Positions 48,135 to 53,202 of a stretch of DNA of 53,202 bases are shown here, piece after piece (positions within the stretch are counted from its first letter, which is position 1; each line of letters begins with the position of its first letter). Source of the stretch: Fibrobacterota bacterium (GTDB taxonomy: Bacteria; Fibrobacterota; Fibrobacteria; UBA5070); contig JAKPQQ010000150.1 in the NCBI GenBank assembly GCA_029557215.1, positions 1 through 53,202 on the forward strand, given 5' to 3'. The notes beneath the pieces are model-generated. The model made no database searches. It was not told the origin of the DNA and saw only the letters and a list, made by a program, of their open reading frames with translations. The translations under genes and the position numbers were made by a program.

Positions 48135-49484
48135 ATGACCAAGCGAGTACCCGGACAACAGGACATCCCCGTCACCGAACGGTCCCTTCTTTCCATCGCT
48201 TGGCCTGTTTCCCTGACCCTCGCCGTGGGGATCGCCCAGCCGGCGCTGGACATGCTGTTCCTGGCCAAGGTGTCCGATGCCGCGGCGGCGGGCGTGGGCG
48301 CCATGATCCCGGTGTTCGGGGCGCTCATGATCCTGCTCAACACGTTGGGCCAGGCGGGCTCCTCGGTGGCCGGACAATTTCTGGGAGCGCGGCGTCCGCG
48401 CCTGGCCAAGGCCACCTTCGCCTTCCTGCAAGGGCTGCTGGTCGCCCTGGGCGTGCTGATCGGGTTGGTGATGACCTTCCTGTCGGGGCCGATCACTTCG
48501 GCGATGGGGCTCACGGGCGAGATCCAGGAACACGGCCGGCTGTTCCTGGCGATCCTCGGGTGCGGCATGGCGGCGCGCGCGCTGTGGACCTCCATGATCA
48601 ACATCCTCGCGGCGAGGGGCCTCACGAACTGGAACCTGTGGGCGTCCATCCTGGCGATCGGATCCAATTCCCTCCTGAACATCCTGGCGCTCAGGCTCGG
48701 CATGGGGACCTTCGGCGTGGCGTTGGCCACGATCGTTTCGTGGGGGATCGTGTCGTTCGTGCTGCTTCTGGTCCTGTCGCGCAAGCTGAACTACCACCCC
48801 CGCTGGATCGACTTCAAGCTCGGGTTCCGCAAGGCCCGCCAACCGTTGATCCGCCTGGGGCTGCCCGCCACGGTCGAGCCCATCTCCTTCCAGATGTTCC
48901 TGGTCGTGCTGGGGTCGCTGGTCGTGCGTCTGGGCGAAATGCCCCTCACCGCGCGCGTCTACGCCATGACCCTGGCCAACATCCCGGTGATCTTCTCCTA
49001 CGGCCCCGGGTTCGCCGCCCAGATCCTGACCGCGCATCTGGTGGGGGCCGGCAACGAAGACGAAGCGCATCGGCGGGTCGTGAAGGCCACCAAATGGGCC
49101 TGCGCGGGGGCGTTCGTCGCCGCGGTGCTGGTCGCCCTCACCGGATGGTGGACCTTGCGGGCGTTCACCGAGGTTCCCGCGATCATCCGGTTGGGCGTGC
49201 ATCTGCTGTGGATCGACGCGATCCTGCAACCGGCCAAGGCCGCCAACATCGCCCTGACCTTCTCCATGCGCGCCGCCGGGGACTCCAAGTTCCCGGCCAT
49301 GGTGGGCACGACCTTCATGTGGACCGCAGGCCTTGGGCTCGCCTTGTTCTTCGGGTACGGCCTGGAATGGGGCGTGATGGGGATCTGGGCGGGCATGGCC
49401 TGCGACGAGTGGCTGCGGGCGATCATCAACGGCTGGCGCTGGAAGAGCGGCGGCTGGCGCGGCAAAGGCGTGCGCCGGGCGTGA
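48135..49484 (+). CDS. MATE family efflux transporter
   Basis: The product is 449 aa with twelve membrane segments in two similar halves. The first half has SIAWPVSLTLAVGIAQPALDMLFLAKVSDAAAAGVGAMIPV and TLGQAGSSVAGQFLGARR, the second LGLPATVEPISFQMFLVVLGSLVVRLGE and AAQILTAHLVGAGNEDEAHRRV. Such proteins export drugs or metabolites in exchange for sodium or protons. The substrate is not predictable. It ends about 100 bp before tRNA-Pro. Confidence 0.9.
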   Translation: MTKRVPGQQDIPVTERSLLSIAWPVSLTLAVGIAQPALDMLFLAKVSDAAAAGVGAMIPVFGALMILLNTLGQAGSSVAGQFLGARRPRLAKATFAFLQGLLVALGVLIGLVMTFLSGPITSAMGLTGEIQEHGRLFLAILGCGMAARALWTSMINILAARGLTNWNLWASILAIGSNSLLNILALRLGMGTFGVALATIVSWGIVSFVLLLVLSRKLNYHPRWIDFKLGFRKARQPLIRLGLPATVEPISFQMFLVVLGSLVVRLGEMPLTARVYAMTLANIPVIFSYGPGFAAQILTAHLVGAGNEDEAHRRVVKATKWACAGAFVAAVLVALTGWWTLRAFTEVPAIIRLGVHLLWIDAILQPAKAANIALTFSMRAAGDSKFPAMVGTTFMWTAGLGLALFFGYGLEWGVMGIWAGMACDEWLRAIINGWRWKSGGWRGKGVRRA

Positions 49485-49490
49485 TCCGCG

Positions 49491-49504
49491 CCGGCACGTG
49501 CCGG
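49491..49504 (+). terminator. Palindrome after the MATE gene
   Basis: CCGGCACGTGCCGG is perfectly symmetric, 7 bp after the stop. It could form a short hairpin ending the MATE transcript, though no loop of normal size and no T-run is present. Confidence 0.3.
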
Positions 49505-49585
49505 GATACCTGGGAAGAGCGTGGATTCGGACAACTGGAACCCTTCCCAAAAGTCGAGGGGTTGGCTATGTTTCTCCGCCTACTC

Positions 49586-49658
49586 CGGGACATAGCGCAG
49601 CTGGTAGCGTACTTGAATGGGGTTCAAGAGGTCGTGGGTTCGAATCCCGCTGTCCCGA
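49586..49658 (+). tRNA. tRNA-Pro (anticodon GGG)
   Basis: The sequence folds as a cloverleaf. Acceptor CGGGACA (49586-49592) pairs with TGTCCCG (49651-49657), followed by discriminator A. The D loop has AGCTGGTAGC. The anticodon stem CTTGA/TCAAG encloses the loop ATGGGGT with anticodon GGG, and the T arm is CGTGGGTTCGAATCCCGC-like. CCA is not encoded. It reads CCC and CCU. It marks the boundary between core genes and the accessory DNA that follows. Confidence 0.95.
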
Positions 49659-49666
49659 CTGGAGCA

Positions 49667-49694
49667 CAAAGGCCTTCCTCACGGAAGGCCTTTG
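49667..49694 (+). terminator. Hairpin terminator after tRNA-Pro
   Basis: CAAAGGCCTTCC (49667-49678) and GGAAGGCCTTTG (49683-49694) form a perfect 12-bp stem with loop TCAC, 8 bp after the tRNA. The stem ends in an AAA/TTT pair, as in many intrinsic terminators. The following 212 bp, to 49906, show no gene. Confidence 0.75.
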
Positions 49695-49906
49695 TCGTTG
49701 TGGCGTCCGTCAGGACGCATTACGGCCGTGCGATCGACGAACGTTCGGCAACATTTCATCCGAGATCCGAGCGTCTCGTGCAGAACGGACAGTGCTGCGA
49801 CGGTGAACAGTGGGTTGTGTTGCTCTACTCTTCGAAGAGTCTTCTTCCTGGTCCGAGTTGCCGACATCGTGACATGATCGTGATGACACGTACAGAGGCG
49901 TGGAGG

Positions 49907-50311
49907 CTACTTCAGGGGAGAAGTTCTTGAAGAAATTGGTAGGTCGGCAAGCGAACGTACTACCTGGAGAGCGAGGCGTTTTCGAGGTAGATCCGGAATC
50001 TTCGAGAACGCCTCAATCAAGGATTTTTCTTGCGACGTATAGGGGCGAGCCCGATCACTGGCCGTTGGTTTCCGCATCCTGAAAGCATCTCGGTTGTCTG
50101 TATCCATAAGTCGGTTCGCATCGACTCCAAGCGCGGCTGCAATCATGCCAAGGCGATTAATCGAGACGCCGATGGCTCCTCGTTCGTAGAGAAGAATTGT
50201 TTGTGGGCTGACGCCAAGGAGGTCGGCAAGCTCGCGCTGTGGCTTCCCAGCCATAATCCGTGCTGCTCGGATGTTCTTGCCGATGGCTTCGCTGGATGGG
50301 GTTGGTTTCAC
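49907..50311 (-). CDS. XRE-family transcriptional regulator
   Basis: The product is 134 aa from GTG 50311 (MKPTPSSEAIGKNIRAARIM). The helix-turn-helix spans residues 10-65: IRAARIMAGKPQRELADLLGVSPQTILLYERGAIGVSINRLGMIAAALGV, a typical Cro/CI-like domain. The C-terminal 60 residues are basic and unrecognised. A consensus -35 TTGACA lies on its strand at 50381-50376, inside an AT-rich 220-bp leader that has no other gene. Single XRE regulators next to tRNA genes are common at edges of islands and prophages. Confidence 0.85.
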   Translation of the reverse strand: MKPTPSSEAIGKNIRAARIMAGKPQRELADLLGVSPQTILLYERGAIGVSINRLGMIAAALGVDANRLMDTDNRDAFRMRKPTASDRARPYTSQEKSLIEAFSKIPDLPRKRLALQVVRSLADLPISSRTSPLK

Positions 50312-50531
50312 GTCATCTCAGATACCCCAGCGTCGAGGCTTGACGTATGTATAGAAAGTGTATTAGTATGATTGTTGTCAATATACTGCTGCTTGGCCCG
50401 GCACTTGGACTTGCAAACCTCAACAACAGCGCAGTTGGTGAGTCGGGTTCATGGCGTAAGCCGTAAAATTCTCACTCTTTCCGGATAGTTCACGCATCCA
50501 TGGTGCTTGGCTTCAACAACAACCCGACCAA

Positions 50532-51368
50532 TTGCACAAGGTTTCCGACGTGAAGCCAGCGTTCTCCGCCTATGAGATCGGATGTCGCCACTTCGTGGCG
50601 CGTGGTCACATGCCTTGTATCGATCCATCCGGTGTTTTGACACGGACCTTGGCTGAAGCCATCGCACACGCTCCGCTCGAAATGCCACGAAAACTGGTTG
50701 TGTTCGGCCATGCCAGCGATGAAGCCTCTTCCGAGTTGAACTACGATTTGTCCCAACGGCGCGGCATGGCTGTTCGTGCGTTGTTGAACAACGACAACGC
50801 GGCTTGGAAGCTGGCATCCTTTTCGGCTTCACTTCCGGAACTTTCCTTGAGTCTTGCGGGCGTGGCGACCATGATGAACTGGAAGTGCGACACCAACACA
50901 CTAGGGCATCTGGTGGAAGGCGTGCCATCGGAGGCGTTGGCCAACTTCCAAGAAATGTGCCTACGCCGTTACCGATCGCCGGTTCGCGTGGATGGTTTGT
51001 TTTCGATCGCTTGTTGGCATGGAATCTTCTGTGTTCTGACAGAATTGATCCACGCGCATCTGAAAGAGCACCACTCCGAGCTAGTACGAGACCAGTTTGG
51101 CTCATGGCTTGCCCCGGCCTATGGGCATCAATCCGGGTTGGGCGTGTTCCCGTGTGGTTCGAGCTTCCGAAGTCCCGGACTCAGTCTTTTTCAAAGCACG
51201 CGGCGCGTGGATCTTGTGTATCTTCCAGCGGACCTAGTACTCCATCCGAGCGCAGAGCGTGGAGAGAAGCTGACTGTAAGTGATGTGTCGATCTACAGAG
51301 ATGGGACCTTGCAACGGATAGCAGCCAATTCATTCGTATGCAAACAATCACATGAAATAGGGGAAACG
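50532..51368 (+). pseudogene. OmpA-like protein lacking its own stop codon
   Basis: The frame opens at TTG 50532 (GTG 50550 is possible). MPRKLVVFGHASDEASSELNYDLSQRRGMAVRAL is an OmpA-like C-terminal fold and matches IFGHADPVGDDDSNKKLSGRRAYALHCLL of the protein at 52221. The usual later part is recognisable too (STRRVDLVYLPADLVLHPS, then DVSIYRDGTLQRI). The Ig-like front half seen in the 52221 gene is missing, and no stop separates it from the next gene, so the frame runs to 52127. It is either a decayed gene that lost both ends or an in-frame fusion of 531 aa; I favour decay, because the next gene has its own ribosome site and signal peptide. Confidence 0.55.
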
Positions 51369-52127
51369 ATGAAGCCTATCACATCAACATTGATTGCAGT
51401 CGGAGCTTTGCTGCTCGCGTTGCCACTCCAAGCTAGACAGCTTGTCAAATTCAAAGCTGGTACGCCAGCCGTTGCTGATTCAATCAATGCAAATTTTGAG
51501 CTTCTCAATTCTCGAATCGATAGTGTTGCCAAAAATAATGGTACTGGTGGAGCTACAGATCTAACGACTATTCGGGAGTCGTTAGATACTGCTTATCTTG
51601 GATACAAGGCAAATGCAAAAGTTGTTCCAAACCTGCATGCAAACTATTTAACAATCAAGTCAACTTCTGATACGGGCCAAATTCTAGGGCCATTTATAAA
51701 TCTGGAACCCAAAGGGTTGTATTTTCATTACGGTTCATCAAGAGGCTTTTATTTCGGCTTAGATGATAGGGCTGGCATTGGTATTAGTTATGGTGGGAAT
51801 AGCTATTTGGCTGTGAGGAATGGGTACATGGAATTGCCGATGCCTGTAAATTTCTCAAATGGAATCAGATATAAGCCTAGTTCATCGGGGTTTGGGTTTG
51901 CTGGTACGACCTTTTCCAAACAGAGCCCCTTATTATCTGTAGATTCATTAGCTGGATATATTGCTGTTGCTGGGATGCTTCCTGGATTTCCTGCGCAAGC
52001 TGAAATTGACGCGGATGGTCTCGACTTGATGGATGTAAATAAGTTGTTGGTCAAGAAAATCGAGGAAATGACTCTCTATATAATTAATCAAGAGGCAAGA
52101 ATTAAAGCTCTTGAGGCAAAGCCTTAA
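51369..52127 (+). CDS. Secreted modular protein with variable centre (C)
   Basis: The product is 252 aa from ATG 51369, with AGGGGA just upstream. Signal peptide MKPITSTLIAVGALLLALPLQA. The head VKFKAGTPAVADSINANFELLNSRI is a divergent form of the head in proteins A and B (F-x-A-G-x-P-A, then N-x-N-F). The centre is Gly/Tyr/Ser-rich, and the tail LDLMDVNKLLVKKIEEMTLYIINQEARIKALE resembles their coiled coil, but the NKHLPE part is absent. GC content is lower than that of A and B. It may be a shorter surface fibre protein. Confidence 0.7.
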   Translation: MKPITSTLIAVGALLLALPLQARQLVKFKAGTPAVADSINANFELLNSRIDSVAKNNGTGGATDLTTIRESLDTAYLGYKANAKVVPNLHANYLTIKSTSDTGQILGPFINLEPKGLYFHYGSSRGFYFGLDDRAGIGISYGGNSYLAVRNGYMELPMPVNFSNGIRYKPSSSGFGFAGTTFSKQSPLLSVDSLAGYIAVAGMLPGFPAQAEIDADGLDLMDVNKLLVKKIEEMTLYIINQEARIKALEAKP

Positions 52128-52220
52128 CTGATAAATGAAATGTCAATTCTCCGCGCATCAAACCCGACATCTGGCCCAAGCCTTCTGGATCGATCGAGTG
52201 CTCACCCCGGCTCGATCGAC

Positions 52221-53202
52221 ATGGCTGTCTTCCAGAAAAAATCTGGTGGGGGAGCAGGATCGGGCCAAACGACCGGCCAAGGTACCGTCAATAGCAATTA
52301 CCTGAAGGAATGCCGGGAAGACAACCCCGAACCATCCGCGCAGGATGCAGCGGCGACCGCAACGCTCCTCAATTGCAAGATCGACACGCCTCCCGAAAAG
52401 TTGGTGGTCGATCAACCGTTCGAAATGTCGGTCGAAGCGACGGGCGAAGGTGTCGCAGGTAGTGCCATCACATTCCGTCTATTCTGCGCCACCGTGAGCG
52501 CAGATGGCAAAGAAACGTTCGAAGATCAAAGCGCCGTTTGGAGCGCACGCGCCAAGGACGGGAAGGCCACCTTCCAAGGTGAATTGCTGTCCCCCAAGAA
52601 GTCGGTGCCATTGGGGACCAAGCTCAAGTACTATGTCCAGGCAAGCCATCCCAACGCCAAGGAAAAGGCCGATTCCCCCAAGGTGGAAGCCGTCTTTGGC
52701 AAACCTCCCGAAGTCTTGGCCATCTGGAGCCTGGGTGCGGTCCACTTCGGGTTTGGATCTTCCTTCATCATGCCGACGGTCGCCGCCGAAGTGTCGCACC
52801 TCAAGAAGCTTCTGGACCAGCATTCCGGTTCCGCACTCGCGATCTTTGGTCACGCCGATCCGGTGGGCGACGACGACTCGAACAAGAAGCTGTCGGGGCG
52901 GCGGGCGTATGCGCTCCATTGTCTTCTGACCCGCAATGCCGATGGATGGGTCGAACTGTCCAAAGGGATCGAGGGCGACAAGTGGGGGACCAAGGCGCAT
53001 CAAGCGATCTTGGGCCAGCTCAAAGATTCTTCGGGAGCGCCGTTCTACGGTGGGTCCATCCATGGCAACGACGATACCCAGACCAAAACCGCCATCGAAG
53101 CCTACCAGAAAAGCGCCAAGCTCAAAGCCGATGGAATCGTGGGGCCGCAGACCAAGAAGAGCCTGTACGCTGCCTACATGGACCAGCTTTGCGAAGTGAA
53201 GC
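52221..53202 (+). CDS. OmpA-like/peptidoglycan-binding protein, partial at window end
   Basis: The frame is open from ATG 52221 to the end of the window, 327 residues, without a stop. Residues 1-55 are a polar head (MAVFQKKSGGGAGSGQTT). Residues 55-165 form an Ig-like beta domain (PPEKLVVDQPFEMSVEATG, YYVQASHPNAK). Residues 175-240 are OmpA-like (VHFGFGSSFIMPTVAAEVSHLKKLLDQ, IFGHADPVGDDDSNKKLSGRRAYAL). A peptidoglycan-binding type 1 motif follows (DTQTKTAIEAYQKSAKLKADGIVGPQTKKSL). No signal peptide is seen. Proteins with this domain order often stand beside VgrG- or LysM-containing secretion genes; that context is outside the window. Confidence 0.8.
   Translation, partial: MAVFQKKSGGGAGSGQTTGQGTVNSNYLKECREDNPEPSAQDAAATATLLNCKIDTPPEKLVVDQPFEMSVEATGEGVAGSAITFRLFCATVSADGKETFEDQSAVWSARAKDGKATFQGELLSPKKSVPLGTKLKYYVQASHPNAKEKADSPKVEAVFGKPPEVLAIWSLGAVHFGFGSSFIMPTVAAEVSHLKKLLDQHSGSALAIFGHADPVGDDDSNKKLSGRRAYALHCLLTRNADGWVELSKGIEGDKWGTKAHQAILGQLKDSSGAPFYGGSIHGNDDTQTKTAIEAYQKSAKLKADGIVGPQTKKSLYAAYMDQLCEVK

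Overview
The window is 53.2 kb of a GC-rich, Gram-negative-type genome. Lipoprotein signal peptides, an outer-membrane-barrel-like protein, a soluble lytic transglycosylase, OmpA-like proteins and HtpX all point to a two-membrane cell. Several secreted proteins carry a C-terminal NKHLPE-type module like those of Bacteroidota and Fibrobacterota surface proteins. With the high GC this makes a Fibrobacterota-like (FCB-group) bacterium plausible, but no marker here proves it. TGA is used as a normal stop.

Layout. (1) 1-11,050 is accessory DNA, clearly AT-richer from about 279 to 7,800. All genes lie on the minus strand: two small lipoproteins, an RDD membrane protein, the remnant of a third lipoprotein, a signal-peptidase-I-like protein lacking the catalytic Ser, a stand-alone HsdR N-terminal nuclease domain, a DUF3800 protein and a probable DUF6236 protein. 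An attC-like 81-bp hairpin lies between the last two blocks. An AlbA-type regulator interrupted by one TGA follows. The block is punctuated by three copies of a palindrome-rich repeat (R1) whose centres differ in sequence but keep the same nested-stem layout. (2) 11,071-28,000 is mostly housekeeping: a YfhO-like membrane protein, P-II, lytic transglycosylase (apparently starting at CTG), DMT transporter, GreB, HtpX, a SUI1-type factor, a YkgJ-type protein, an AAA+ ATPase, DnaA, an outer-membrane barrel with two lipoproteins, a methyltransferase and PurB. (3) 28,100-34,120 is a second accessory block: two long secreted proteins with near-identical ends and unrelated centres, the 3' remnant of a third, and between them a DUF6036 nucleotidyltransferase pair and a DUF4143 ATPase. 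Repeats R2 and R3 occur here. (4) 34,242-49,484 is again largely core: MFS, CLC, HDOD, bL31-PrfA-PrmC, acyltransferase, a cytoplasmic solute-binding-like protein coupled to a GGDEF protein, SecA, Tmk and MATE. (5) 49,586-53,202 starts with tRNA-Pro(GGG) and looks like the edge of another island: an XRE regulator, an OmpA-like reading frame running without a stop into a third secreted variable protein, and a second OmpA-like protein cut by the window end.

The clearest cooperating sets are the translation-termination operon rpmE-prfA-prmC, dnaA with its ATPase, the protein-export gene secA next to tmk, and the SBP-GGDEF pair. The most unusual features are the covarying palindromic repeats, the shuffled secreted-protein family, the attC-like hairpin beside defence-type genes, and the catalytically altered signal peptidase.
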